Positions 13,108 through 23,000 of a stretch of DNA of 24,553 nucleotides are shown piece by piece (the stretch's first letter is position 1; every line of letters begins with the position of its first letter). Location of the stretch: assembly GCA_021295675.1 (NCBI GenBank), contig JAGWBY010000074.1, forward strand, positions 1 through 24,553, given 5' to 3'. Both the position numbers and the translations under genes were made by a program. The notes below the pieces were generated by a model. It saw only the letters and a program-made list of their open reading frames with translations, was not told the origin of the DNA and did not search any database. The stretch is from Candidatus Latescibacterota bacterium. Its GTDB lineage: Bacteria > Latescibacterota > UBA2968 > UBA8231.

Positions 13108-16100
13108 ATGATGCAGAAATTAGTCGCCATTTTGGTTGGACTGGCGTTGTCGGCCCCTGTGGTCGCCGAGCCGTTGGTGGAGGGGCGGGTGCGCCTTGCT
13201 TCGGGCCAACTAGCGGTCGCGGCGCAGGTGCTGTTGTTCGATCTGACCGATTTGCGGCGCGGGCCGGTGGCGCGGGCGACGACCGATGCGGAAGGTCATT
13301 TCGCGCTGGCGTCGTTGGGCGGTCCTGCGCGGCCGCGGGGGTTTGCGCTGGGACAAAACTATCCGAATCCGTTCAATCCTTCGACGATTATCCCGTATCA
13401 ATTGCCGACTGATGTGCTGGTGCGGCTGGAGGTGTTCAATGTGCTGGGGCAGCGGGTTGCGACGCTGGTGGATGAGGAGCGGCCGGCAGGTTTTCACGCG
13501 GCGGCTTGGGACGCGACGAATGCGGCTGGGCAGGCGGTGGCCGCCGGGGTGTATATGTACCGGCTGACAGCGGGTGGGGAACAGCATACGCGGCGGATGG
13601 TGCTCATTGATGGGCAGGCTGGGGTGGCGGCTGGCGTAGCTTCAGCGGCGACGTTTCCAACGGCAGCGGTGGATCGGAAGTATGGTCTTGCCGTGGTGGG
13701 TGCGGGCTTGGCGACCTACGTAGATGCGGATTTTCGGGTGGGGACGGTGCCGGTGGAGATTGTGGTGGAAACGTTGGATAGCGCGCCACGGGCGAAGGTG
13801 CTGACCGGCGGCATTTTGGGCGATGTCAACAACGACGGCCAAGTTGATCTGGCCGACGCGCTGGCAGTGGCTCTGTACATTATTGATTCGTCCATAACGC
13901 CACCGAACAACGGCGATATCAGTCTCGGCGATGTCAATGCCGACGACCAGCTTACGACCGCCGACGTGCTGCTGATTGCGGCCTATAGTGCCAATCCGTC
14001 CGATCCGTCGCTGCCGGCAGGAATTGGGCAGGCGGTTAGTGGCGGAAATTTGGCAGCCGGAGCCCTACGCCGCTTGACCGACCACTCGGGATGGGACTTT
14101 TCTCCCTCATTTTCGCCCGATGGTCACCACATCGCCTTCACGTCCCATAGCGACGAGCGCGACGGCAATTTTGATATTTACGTGATGGATTCGGATGGCA
14201 GCAATCTTACCCGGCTAACCGACGACCCGTCCGACGACTTTTCTCCCTCATTTTCGCCCGATGGTCACCACATCGCCTTTGCATCCGAGCGCGACGGCAA
14301 TTGGGAGATCTACGTGATGGGTTCGGATGGCAGTAATCTACGCCGGCTAACCGACGACCCGTCCGACGACTTTTCTCCCTCGCTTTCACCCGATGGTCGC
14401 CACATCGCCTTTGAGTCCGAGCGCGATGGCAATCGGGAGATCTACGTGATGGGTTTCGATGGTAGCAATCCACGCCGCCTGACGGACCATTCGGCTGCCG
14501 ACTTTTTTCCCTCTTGGTCGCCTGATGGTCACCACATCGCCTTTGTATCCGACCGCGATGGCAATTTTGATGTTTACGTGATGGATTCGGATGGCAGCAA
14601 CCTGACCCGATTGACCCACCACACGGCATGGGACGGCTCCCCCTCCTTTTCGCCTGATGGTCGCCACATCGCCTTTGTGTCCGAGCGCGATGGCAATCGG
14701 GAGATCTACGTGATGGGATCCGATGGCAGCAACCTGACCCGATTGACCCACCACACGGCATGGGACGGCTCCCCCTCCTTTTCGCCTGATGGTCGCTATA
14801 TCGTTTTTGATTCTGGGCGCGACGGCAAAATTTACGCGATGGAGCTTCGGGAGGAAGACGGCGAGGTTGCCTCTACAGATGGCTTGGATGTCGCCGATTA
14901 TACAACGTGGCATTTGCCGGAGGGGGCTCTGGCCCGCCTGGGAAAAGGAACGGTTGAGGCGGTGGCGTTTTCGCCCGATGGGCAGGTGCTGGCGGTGGCT
15001 AGTAGCATCGGTATCTGGCTGTACGATGTGGCGACCTACCGTGAACTGGCGCTTCTCACTGGACATACGTCTGGGGTCCGATCTGTATCGTTTTCTGCGG
15101 ACGGCTCCATGCTGGCGTCCGGGGGCTCCGAAGTAATCCTTTGGGATGTATCGAGTCGCAGTCAATTGGCCACCCTGCAGGGGCACAGTCCGGTGTCGTT
15201 TTCACCTGACGGCTCCATGCTGGCGTCCGGGTCCGGCTTCGACGTAGTCCTTTGGGACGTATCAAGTCGCAATCAACTAGCCACCTTGGAAGGACATACG
15301 GCTTGGATTGCTTCCGTGTCGTTTTCTGCGGACGGCTCCATGCTGGCGTCTGGGGGAGGGGACGGCACGGTAATCCTTTGGGATGTATGGAGCGAAAGTC
15401 AGCTAGCCACCTTGGAAGGACATACGGCTGGGGTCGAATCCGTATCGTTTTCTCCGGACGGTTCCATGCTGGCGTCCGGGTCAGGGGACGGCACGGTGAT
15501 CCTTTGGGATGTATGGAGCGAAAGTCAGTTAGCTACTTTGGAAGGGGATAGCTGGAGGGTTTCTTCCGTGTCGTTTTCTCCGGACGGCTCCGTGCTAGCG
15601 TCTGGAGGAGGCCCCGACGTCGTTCTTTGGGACGTATCGAGTCGCAGTCAACTGGCCACCCTGCGAGGGAGAGGTCCGGTGTCGTTTTCTCCGGATGGTT
15701 CCATGCTGGTGTCTGGGGGACAGGGCAACGATGTGATCCTTTGGGACGTATCGAGTCGCAGTCAACTGGCCACTCTGCAAGGACATAAGGAGAGGGTCGA
15801 ATCCGTATCGTTTTCCCCGGACGGCTCTTTGTTGGCAGTCGGAGGGGGGGGTAACGTCGTTCTTTGGGACGTATCGAGTCGCAGTCAACTGGCCATCCTG
15901 CGAGCGGGCAGTCTGGTATCGTTTTCTCCGGATGGCTCTTTGTTGGCAGCCGGAGGAGGGAGGAGCGTCGTTCTTTGGGACGTATCGAGTCACAGGCAAT
16001 TGGGCTTCCTGCGAGGAGAAAGTACGGCGTCTTTTTCCCCAGACGGTCCGGCGTCTTTTTCCCCGGACGGCTCCATGCTGGTGTCTGGGGGACGGGACAA

Positions 16101-16647
16101 CGATGTGATTCTTTGGGACGTATCGAGTCGCAGTCAACTGGCCACCCTGCAAGAGGCTAAGGATAGAGTCTGGTCCGTGTCCTTTTCTCCGGCCGACTCC
16201 ATACTGGCGTTCGGGAAACTGGACGGCAAGGTAATCCTTTGGGACGTGTCGAGAGGTAGTCCATTGGCCACCCTACAAGGACATAAGTCTGTGGTCGAAT
16301 TCGTATCGTTTTCTGCGGACGGCTCCACGCTGGCGTCCGGGGGACGGGACGGCAAGGTAATCCTTTGGGACGTATCGAGTCGCAGTCAGCTAGCCATCCT
16401 TCAAGGGCATACAGAGAGGGTCGAATTCGCGTCCTTTTCCCCGGACGGCACGCTGCTGGCGTCCGGGGGATGGGACGACACGGTAATCTTTTGGGATGTA
16501 TCGAGTGGTAGTCAGCTGGCCACCCTGCCTTATACGGGTTGGGTCAGATCCATGTCCTTTTCCCCGGACGGCACGCTGCTGGCATCCGGGGGCTTGGACG
16601 GCACGGTCCTGCTCTGGCAACTTGCTTCTATAGTTCCAAGTCAGTAG
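13108..16647 (+). CDS. Secreted multidomain protein: sorting-like domain, dockerin pair, TolB-type and WD40 propellers
   Basis: A 1179-residue exported protein. Residues 1-20 form a signal peptide (cleavage after VVA). At about 78-166 lies a FlgD/T9SS-sorting-like domain with QNYPNPFNPSTIIPYQLP and GVYMYRLTAG, normally C-terminal in FCB proteins. At 238-293 is a dockerin-type calcium pair (DVNNDGQVDLAD, DVNADDQLTTAD). At about 319-580 are six TolB/PD40 repeats of the form SPSFSPDGHHIAF...IYVM, and at 612-1175 fourteen WD40 repeats ending in V-I-L-W-D-V. Six and fourteen repeats would suit one six-bladed and two seven-bladed propellers. Propellers bind proteins or glycans; no catalytic motif is visible, so I infer a surface or periplasmic binding scaffold. 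The whole frame is intact. The ribosome site (AGGA) sits in an inverted repeat. Confidence 0.9.
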   Translation: MMQKLVAILVGLALSAPVVAEPLVEGRVRLASGQLAVAAQVLLFDLTDLRRGPVARATTDAEGHFALASLGGPARPRGFALGQNYPNPFNPSTIIPYQLPTDVLVRLEVFNVLGQRVATLVDEERPAGFHAAAWDATNAAGQAVAAGVYMYRLTAGGEQHTRRMVLIDGQAGVAAGVASAATFPTAAVDRKYGLAVVGAGLATYVDADFRVGTVPVEIVVETLDSAPRAKVLTGGILGDVNNDGQVDLADALAVALYIIDSSITPPNNGDISLGDVNADDQLTTADVLLIAAYSANPSDPSLPAGIGQAVSGGNLAAGALRRLTDHSGWDFSPSFSPDGHHIAFTSHSDERDGNFDIYVMDSDGSNLTRLTDDPSDDFSPSFSPDGHHIAFASERDGNWEIYVMGSDGSNLRRLTDDPSDDFSPSLSPDGRHIAFESERDGNREIYVMGFDGSNPRRLTDHSAADFFPSWSPDGHHIAFVSDRDGNFDVYVMDSDGSNLTRLTHHTAWDGSPSFSPDGRHIAFVSERDGNREIYVMGSDGSNLTRLTHHTAWDGSPSFSPDGRYIVFDSGRDGKIYAMELREEDGEVASTDGLDVADYTTWHLPEGALARLGKGTVEAVAFSPDGQVLAVASSIGIWLYDVATYRELALLTGHTSGVRSVSFSADGSMLASGGSEVILWDVSSRSQLATLQGHSPVSFSPDGSMLASGSGFDVVLWDVSSRNQLATLEGHTAWIASVSFSADGSMLASGGGDGTVILWDVWSESQLATLEGHTAGVESVSFSPDGSMLASGSGDGTVILWDVWSESQLATLEGDSWRVSSVSFSPDGSVLASGGGPDVVLWDVSSRSQLATLRGRGPVSFSPDGSMLVSGGQGNDVILWDVSSRSQLATLQGHKERVESVSFSPDGSLLAVGGGGNVVLWDVSSRSQLAILRAGSLVSFSPDGSLLAAGGGRSVVLWDVSSHRQLGFLRGESTASFSPDGPASFSPDGSMLVSGGRDNDVILWDVSSRSQLATLQEAKDRVWSVSFSPADSILAFGKLDGKVILWDVSRGSPLATLQGHKSVVEFVSFSADGSTLASGGRDGKVILWDVSSRSQLAILQGHTERVEFASFSPDGTLLASGGWDDTVIFWDVSSGSQLATLPYTGWVRSMSFSPDGTLLASGGLDGTVLLWQLASIVPSQ
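14590..14664 (+). repeat. 75-nt perfect direct repeat, copy 1
   Basis: Identical to 14722-14796 at an offset of 132 nt (44 codons), in frame. It marks a recent duplication or gene conversion of one PD40 unit. Confidence 0.85.
14722..14796 (+). repeat. 75-nt perfect direct repeat, copy 2
   Basis: Second copy of the sequence at 14590-14664, again spanning the end of one PD40 unit and the start of the next. Confidence 0.85.
14941..16623 (+). repeat. Fourteen WD40 repeats with highly similar DNA
   Basis: Fourteen units each with a S-F-S-(P/A)-D-G core and a closing W-D-V. At least four units (near 15189, 15679, 15917 and 16050) lack about four residues of the G-H-x-x-x-V-x-S-V stretch. A 34-nt segment is exactly repeated at 15625, 15739, 15862 and 16111. 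A 24-nt tandem duplication (starts 16026 and 16050) adds an extra ASFSPDGP. Confidence 0.88.
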
Positions 16648-16675
16648 GAAGGCGGCGGTGGAGCGCCTACTGCTT

Positions 16676-17803
16676 CTACAAGGGGAGCAGGTGGTCGCGG
16701 TATTGCGCTAGACGGCCGGCGAGCATCGAGTCGAGCGCAGCGGCCGAATGCGCCAGCCCCGTGCCAATGCCGCGCTGGGCTACGTGGACGAGGAGGCGCA
16801 CCAGCCCGTTGGCGTCGTCGAGGTCGATGTGCTCGGGGGCCAATTGTGCGCCTGAGCCCGAGTTGTGATAGTTGCCGAGGGGCAGCGCCACCGCGCCCGT
16901 GCGATAACCGGCCTGCATCAGCGGAGTGGCTTCGCAAGCACCGCTGTCCATCAGCTTGCGTTGGTAGCGGAAAGAGGGCTGTTGGGAGGCCAATTCGTCA
17001 GCTAGTGCAGCCATCCCGCCGCTGATGTCTGGATCAAAAACCCAGAGCCGGTCGCCCACCCGCAAAATTGGCCCCGCGCCCAGTACTGCTCCAGCCGCCA
17101 CACTGGAGCACTCGATGTTGATATAGAGTGCGCGTCGAGGCAAGAACTTGGCCTCTAGCGCGGCGAGCATGCCGACGAAACCCACCTCTTCAGCGCGCGT
17201 GAGCAAGACGCCGACGCGGGCCGACGCTTGTTGGCGCACCAAGGAATCCAAGACGCACAACGCCACGGCCGCACCGGCCAAATCGTCGATCGCCCGCCCG
17301 CTCAAGCGCCGACCCCGCACCCGAAAGGCCGGCAAATCCCACATCGCAAAGGTCCCCGGGCCTTGGGGACTGTCGCGTGCTGCGGCCACTTCAACTAGGG
17401 GATAGCGCGCTCCTTCGTCTTCCACCGTTCGGACGATGGTCCCGAGGGAGCCGCGCTGAGTAGCCGGGCGATTCAGGTCGAATATGCGCACGCCCGTCGC
17501 TAGGGCCTGCTCCAACTCAACGCCGCCGAGGATTTCGAACAGCGCGCGACCTGGTCCCTGTGAGGACCTCCACACTAAGCCGGGGTGGTCGAGATGAGCG
17601 GTCAAGACGATAAATTCGTCTTCCTCCTGTTGGCCCCCGCCGTCGTAGAGCAGTAGGCTGTTACCACAGCGGTCGTGGAGCATTTGGATTAGAGGCCGCG
17701 CGGCTGCGAATGAGCGCGCGATGCCGTAGGCAAAATGCTCGTGGAAAGGGGCTGTGGGAGCGCGGATGAGTGGACGAGCGAGCTGGAGGTAGTCAAATTC
17801 CAT
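16676..17803 (-). CDS. M42-like metallo-aminopeptidase
   Basis: A 375-residue putative zinc/cobalt aminopeptidase of the M42/M20-like clan, cytoplasmic. Metal and catalytic motifs are in the expected order: TAHLDHPG (first His and Asp), GRAIDDLAG (bridging Asp), RAEEVGFVG (catalytic Glu pair), INIECSS (further acidic ligand) and GNYHNSG (last His). It would remove N-terminal residues from short peptides. The second Asp after HLDHP replaces the more usual HxDE pattern, so it is a divergent member. I chose ATG 17803 (MEFDYLQLARPLIRAP) because a family-like N-terminus begins there and because a minus-strand TATAAT lies at 17875-17870. The frame extends to an ATG at 17884 (27 extra residues), but that start lies upstream of the predicted transcript start. 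It converges with the propeller gene at its 3' end. Confidence 0.82.
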   Translation of the reverse strand: MEFDYLQLARPLIRAPTAPFHEHFAYGIARSFAAARPLIQMLHDRCGNSLLLYDGGGQQEEDEFIVLTAHLDHPGLVWRSSQGPGRALFEILGGVELEQALATGVRIFDLNRPATQRGSLGTIVRTVEDEGARYPLVEVAAARDSPQGPGTFAMWDLPAFRVRGRRLSGRAIDDLAGAAVALCVLDSLVRQQASARVGVLLTRAEEVGFVGMLAALEAKFLPRRALYINIECSSVAAGAVLGAGPILRVGDRLWVFDPDISGGMAALADELASQQPSFRYQRKLMDSGACEATPLMQAGYRTGAVALPLGNYHNSGSGAQLAPEHIDLDDANGLVRLLVHVAQRGIGTGLAHSAAALDSMLAGRLAQYRDHLLPL

Positions 17804-17845
17804 ACCTAGGAAAAAGCCCCCAAATGCCAATGCCGTCAACTCGCG

Positions 17846-17875
17846 TTGTCTCAATCGGTTAAGCAACTTATTATA
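17846..17875. promoter_or_regulatory. Possible bidirectional promoter with overlapping -10 boxes
   Basis: Plus strand: TTGTCT (17846-17851), 17 nt, TATTAT (17869-17874), start near 17881. Minus strand: a perfect TATAAT at 17875-17870, but with no good -35. The two -10 boxes occupy the same AT-rich bases. This would serve the peptidase (minus) and the membrane operon (plus). Confidence 0.4.
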
Positions 17876-17996
17876 ACAAGCCATCGCGATACCGCAGGGG
17901 CTCCACTTGCTAAGACGCTTACCGATTCACTACCTGAACCACCTCGCTGGGCGCGACCAAGCCCTCCTTGCGCCGCCCGGTACCCAGCAGCTAACC

Positions 17997-18737
17997 ATGC
18001 GTGCGTTTTGGGTGGGGTCGTTTCTCAGCTTTTTCCTAGCCGTCGGCGCTCCGTACGGCAACATGATCATACGCGGCTCCTACATGGCCTTGGATTTCAG
18101 TACACCAGGGGCCATTTTTTTATTTCTTGTGCTCATCGGGCTGCTCAATGTGCTGTTCAAGGTCGCCGCTAGCCCATCGGGCGCAGCAGTGTGGGCTTTG
18201 GTCTCGTGTGCGCTTTACGGCTTCTACTATGGTTGGGTAGCTTCCCTCGATCCCTTTGCTCCGGGTTTTTTCTTTGCCACCTTCATCCTCGCCTCATCCC
18301 TGCTCAATATGATATTGGTCTCTTTCGGGCGAAGTCTGGTCCTCAACCGGGCCGAGCTGATTCTCGTGTACGTCATGCTGTTGATCGTCTCGGCTCTCTG
18401 CACCATGGGCCTGAGCGAACAAATTCTGCCGATGATCACGGCGATTTTCTACTTTGCCTCGCCGGAAAACAAGTGGCAGGAAGAGCTCTTTCCCCACTTT
18501 TCCGAGAGAGAAGTTCTCGTCAATGACGGGAGCGACAGCAAGACCTTTTACGAAGGGTTGGCACCTGGGGAGGCGATTCCCTACGCGGCGTGGGTAGAGC
18601 CTTTGTGCTGGTCTATACGTGACCATGGTGTCGGTCGCGGTTATCGTTCGCCGGCAGTGGATGGAGCGCGAGCGGTTGCCCTATCCGCTTACTCAGGTAG
18701 GGCTGGCGATGGTGCGCGGCGAGGAGCGCGGGCTTAA
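17997..18737 (+). pseudogene. DUF6785-like polytopic membrane protein, 5' fragment
   Basis: The N-terminal part of a large multispanning membrane protein that I associate with the uncharacterised DUF6785/DUF6784 families (from memory). About six hydrophobic helices are visible between residues 3 and 150 of this start, beginning FWVGSFLSFFLAVGAPYGNM. A soluble loop follows, ending in IPYAAWVEPLCW, which in relatives leads straight into another helix. Here the frame goes on into unrelated Arg/Ala-rich sequence and stops at 18737, while the true continuation is in another frame from about 18605. About seven residues of the helix appear to be missing, so a deletion near 20 nt is inferred. ATG 17997 is preferred; the frame is open back to a TTG at 17907. 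No enzymatic motif is visible. Confidence 0.75.
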
Positions 18738-20043
18738 GATCAATACTTTTTTTCGCCAGCCGGCCATGTGGCTTGGTTTTAGTCTGCCGATTTTTTTTGG
18801 CAGCTTGAAGGCTCTGCACCGCTACGACCCGGCTTTTCCGGTCTTTCCCCTGACTTCGTCGATATCCTTAGTGGGCAAGCAAACCTTGGAACTGACCGTC
18901 AGCTTTGCCATGGTCGGCTTTTCATATTTCATCAATGCCAATATCGCTGCCGGCATTTGGTTCTTTCACATCTTATCCAAGTTTGAAAAGGAGATCTTCG
19001 CGCTTGCTGGCGTGACGTCCGAGCAGAAGGTCGTCTTCGGCGTGAACGACGTTTCCCTGATGGCCTACCAAGGGGTCGGTGCCTTGCTGGCGATGGTCGG
19101 GGTTGGCCTGTGGGTGGGGAGGGAACACTTCCGCAATGTGTGTAAAAAGGCCCTCGGCTTGGCACCAGAGGTGGAGGATGGGGATGAGATCATGTCCTAT
19201 CGCTGGTCTTTTTTGGGTGCTGTGGGCGGGGTCTTGGTCATGTCGTGGTGGCTGTGGATCATGGGGACGCCGCTGTGGGTGGCGTTTGTTTTTGTCGTCT
19301 TGGCCCTGTTCGTCTTTCTGGGGATTACGCGGATTGTCGCCGAAGCTGGCTTGGCGGCCGTGCGCGCCCCGATGATCGCACCGGACCTCGTAGTTATGGG
19401 CTTGGGGACCGATCTGGTGACCCGGACCGGGGTGTGGAACTTGTCGTTGGCCTATATGTGGGGCGCGGATATACGAGTGTTCGTCATGGCAACCTGCACC
19501 AACGCCCTCAAACTGATCGAGGAGATGGAGCCGCGGCTGCGGCGACTGGTGTTTTGGGCTATTATTCTCGCACTGTTCATCGGTACCCTTGGTTCGTTTT
19601 GGATGATTTTTCACATGGCCTATCAGCACGGCGGAGTGAACCTCGACGATTGGTTCTTCAAAGGCGCACCCCAAGCCGCGTACAACACCGCGTTTCACAA
19701 CATGGAGCCGGCGGGCGTACACTGGCCGGGAATGGGATTCTTGGCCGGTGGTGGGCTGGTGATGGGGGTGATGATGTGGGCGCGACAGCGCCTGCCCTGG
19801 TGGCCGGTGCATCCCATCGGCTTTCCCATTGGGGCCAACGGCATGCTCAACTACGTGTGGTTTAGCGTGTTCTTAGCTTGGTTTATCAAGAAGATGATCA
19901 TGCGCTTTGGCGGGGTGGCTTTGTATCGCCGCAGTCAGATGTTCTTTATAGGGCTGATCTGCGGGCAGGTTTCGTGTAATGGAATTTGGTTGGTCATAGA
20001 CTACTTCACGGGCAAAGTGGGGAACAGCATCTTTTGGGCATGA
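18619..20043 (+). pseudogene. DUF6785-like polytopic membrane protein, 3' fragment
   Basis: The remaining about 474 residues of the same protein. YVTMVSVAVIVRRQWMERER followed by LPYPL is the characteristic junction of a helix with a positively charged loop. About eight further helices follow, with GITRIVAEAGLAAVRAP and HPIGFPIGANGMLNYVWFS as well-conserved-looking segments. The ATG at 18619 has no ribosome site, so this is unlikely to be an independent gene. Its stop overlaps the next start as ATGA (20040-20043), showing that the operon junction is intact. The function is unknown; transport or assembly of an envelope component is only a guess, based on its coupling to an FtsX-type permease. 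Confidence 0.75.
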
Positions 20044-23000
20044 AGCACTCGGCTTATTACATCCTCTGCGTTCTCGTCCTGACGGCAAACGGCGGTTGGG
20101 CACGCGAGGACGGCGTGCGCGAAACCGTCGCTTATCTGTCGTCGCTTGGCTCTAGGGTCAGCGGCTATCCTGGGGCCGCGGCCGCGGCGGATTACGTCGA
20201 GCAGCGCCTGCGCGAGATTGGCTTGCCCGAGCTGACTCGCGAATCCTTTGAAGTCACGGTGCCCATCGATCAAGGGGGGGAGTTGCTGCTCACAGAGAGT
20301 GGGGAGCGCTACGCACTCTATGGCCTGTGGCCCAACTTGGTCCGCACCTCAACACTACCCGAGTACACGGGAGAGATGATCTACGGCGGGGACGGCGAGT
20401 GGGAGGATTTCGCGGGCTTTGAACTCGACGGCCGGGTAGTGCTGATGGAGTTCAATAGCTGGAGCCGCTGGTTGCAGGCCGCTTCGCTGGGCGCGCGCGC
20501 CATCGTCTTTATCGAGCCGGAGGAGACTACCCGCAACCAAGCTGCGGCCAAGTACTCCACTGCACCGCTGGACATCCCGCGCTTTTGGATCGAAAGAGCC
20601 GCTGGATTACAGCTCAAAGAGCGATTGCTCCAGCAGCCAACTTCCGTCGTGCTCAAGGGGCGGATGGACTGGCAGCGCGAAACGGCTTGGAATATCTGGG
20701 GCCGGCTCCCCGGCACCGACCCGGCGCTGGCCGACGAGACCATTGTCATCGAAAGCTACTACGACGGCATGTCGGTGGTTCCCGCCTTGGCTCCGGCGGC
20801 CGAAGCGACCAGCGGCATCGCTGTGTTGCTGGCGTTGGCCGAGCACCTAGTGCGTCACCCGCCGCGCCGACCGGTCGTGCTGGTGGCCACGGGCGCGCAT
20901 TTCCAAGCGAAGCAGGGGATTGTCCACTTCCTCGATCGCCACGCCCGCCGCCATCCCTACTACGCCGAGCGGATGGAAGAGCCGCTCAAACCCAAGCTCT
21001 TTATCTGCATTGATCTGACGAGTCAGTCCGATGGGCTTGGGATCTGGAACAATACCTTTAGCTACGATCTCAAGCGGTTCTTCGTGCCTTTTGGACGGCG
21101 TTTTACAGCCTATGCCGAGGAGGAGTCCGCTCGGTTGGGGTTGGAGCAGGAACGGCCGCTGGCCAATGGGATCAGCCCGATTCGCGGCATGGACTGGTCA
21201 ACCTTCGTGCCGGGTGGGGTCTCGGTCAGTGGGGAGCAGGCGCTGACCGCGGGGATTGTCTCGCTGTCGTTTGTGACCGTCAACGACGCCCGCTACATCG
21301 TCGATACCCCGTTCGATACGCCAGAGCGGATGAATATCGACAATCTGGCCCGCCAAAGCCGCCTGCTCAACGCCATGCTGGCGCGGGCCGTCAACGACGA
21401 GGACCTGTTTGCCGATCTCGAAGACTTTGGCCCCGTGCTCAAGGACAAATTGCGCTCCCTGCGGGTCAAGGTCCGCTCGTTTCCGCGCCGCAGTCAAGTG
21501 CCGGACCGTCCCATCGCCGATGCCATTGTCGTAGTGGATCCTCGATTCAAAGCGCACAAGGGCGTGCGCTGGGCGCAGTACCACCTCACGGACGACCAAG
21601 GCGTCGCCCATATCGCCGGATTGCGCACCGGGGCCTATCCGGTGGCGGCTTATCAAGTCAAGCCGGAGACTGGGGAGATCGCGTTTGCGCCCGACCTTTC
21701 GGAAAGGGCGCAAAAGTTCAGTGGCGGGATCGTGAACGGGTGGATGATCGACAGCAAAATTCGCTGGAATATCAACGAAAAGATCATCGTCGTCTTTCCC
21801 ACCATTTCGCGGCCGTTCTACAGCATGATTGATCCGCGCTATCTCCGGTCGTTCAAGGGGATCAAAATCGTCGATCGCAGTGGAGTGGAACCTCGGCAGT
21901 TCGGACTGGCGCGGGGGATTGACGACGTCGAGGCCGTCGGCGTGGTGTTCGGAGCGCAGGACGCCGACGAAGACGACGGCATCAAGATGATCATCGACAA
22001 CCGCATGCTCTTGCTCAATAGCGAGGGAAACGAAAACGAGACGCAGGCGCGGGGACGGGGCTACGCGCTCCGAGAGGAATCGCTAATCCGCACCGGGATG
22101 CTGGCCGTTGAAGACATGTGGCAACTCAACGAGGCGCGGATACGCACCTTGCGCGAGCACGCCATTGAAAACCAGCGCTTGGCCCGATTGCACCAGCGCG
22201 GCAAAAGCCTGATCGAAGAGGCGAGACAGGCCGAAGAGGCCAGAGATTGGGAACGCTATGTCGGGCTCGTCCGGGCCGCGCTAGGGGTGACGTCCCGTGC
22301 ATACCCAGAGGTCCTACAGACGCTCAACGACGTCATCACCGGGATGGTATTTTTTCTCGCCTTGGTCATCCCAACGGCCTTCTTAGGGGAGCGGTTGCTG
22401 TTTGCGGCAGCCGATATTCGCTGGCAGCTAGCGGGGTTTGGGGGGTTGTTGCTGTTGGTTTGGGTCGCCATCTCTCAGGTCCATCCAGCCTTTGCCATCG
22501 CCGAACCACTGGTGATTTTGTTGGCCTTTGCGATCATGGCGATGGCGGCGTTTGTCATGGCCATGATTAGCTCCCGTTTCAACGGCTACATGAAGGCGTA
22601 TCAGGCAAGGGAAGCTCACGTCCACGAGACCGATATCAACCGTGCCAGCGCCAGCTACGCGGCCTTTATGCTCGGCATTTCCAATATGCGCCGACGCAAG
22701 CTGCGCACTGGGCTGACCTTGCTGACCTTGGTCTTGCTCACCTTTACGGTGCTTTCCTTCACCTCGTTCAATACCCAGATCCGCTACATGGCCTTTGCAA
22801 TGGACCACGAGGGGACCTACGAAGGGGTACTGATCCGCGACCGCAATTGGAATGTGTTAAACCGCCCGACGCTCGACTACGCCCGCTCCCACTTTGCCAC
22901 CGAGGGAGTAGTCGTGCCGCGCAACTGGTACGTCGCCTTTGACGACGAGCAGAAGAAATACATTGAAGTCTTCAGCGATACTTCGGTAGTGCGGGCGACT

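Larger units (their letters stand above)
14062..14850 (+). repeat. Six tandem TolB/PD40 repeats
   Basis: Six units of about 42-46 codons with the core S-P-S-(F/L/W)-S-P-D-G-(H/R)-(H/Y)-I-(A/V)-F. DNA similarity between units is high. The two most similar stretches, 14590-14664 and 14722-14796, are identical over 75 nt and 132 nt apart. Confidence 0.88.

Noticed and set aside
14207..15186. Antisense repeat proteins opposite the PD40/WD40 region
   Set aside because: Their periodicity (R-R-C-G-D-H, R-H-Q-H-G) is a mirror of the coding repeats on the plus strand.
15100..16500. Regularly spaced DNA repeats suggesting a CRISPR array
   Set aside because: The repeats are in frame, imperfect and code for WD40 blades; the spacers are not unique sequences and no cas genes are present.
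18590..18622. Programmed ribosomal frameshift or bypass in the DUF6785-like gene
   Set aside because: There is no slippery heptamer, and conserved residues are missing at the junction. Recoding would not restore them, so a deletion or assembly error is simpler.
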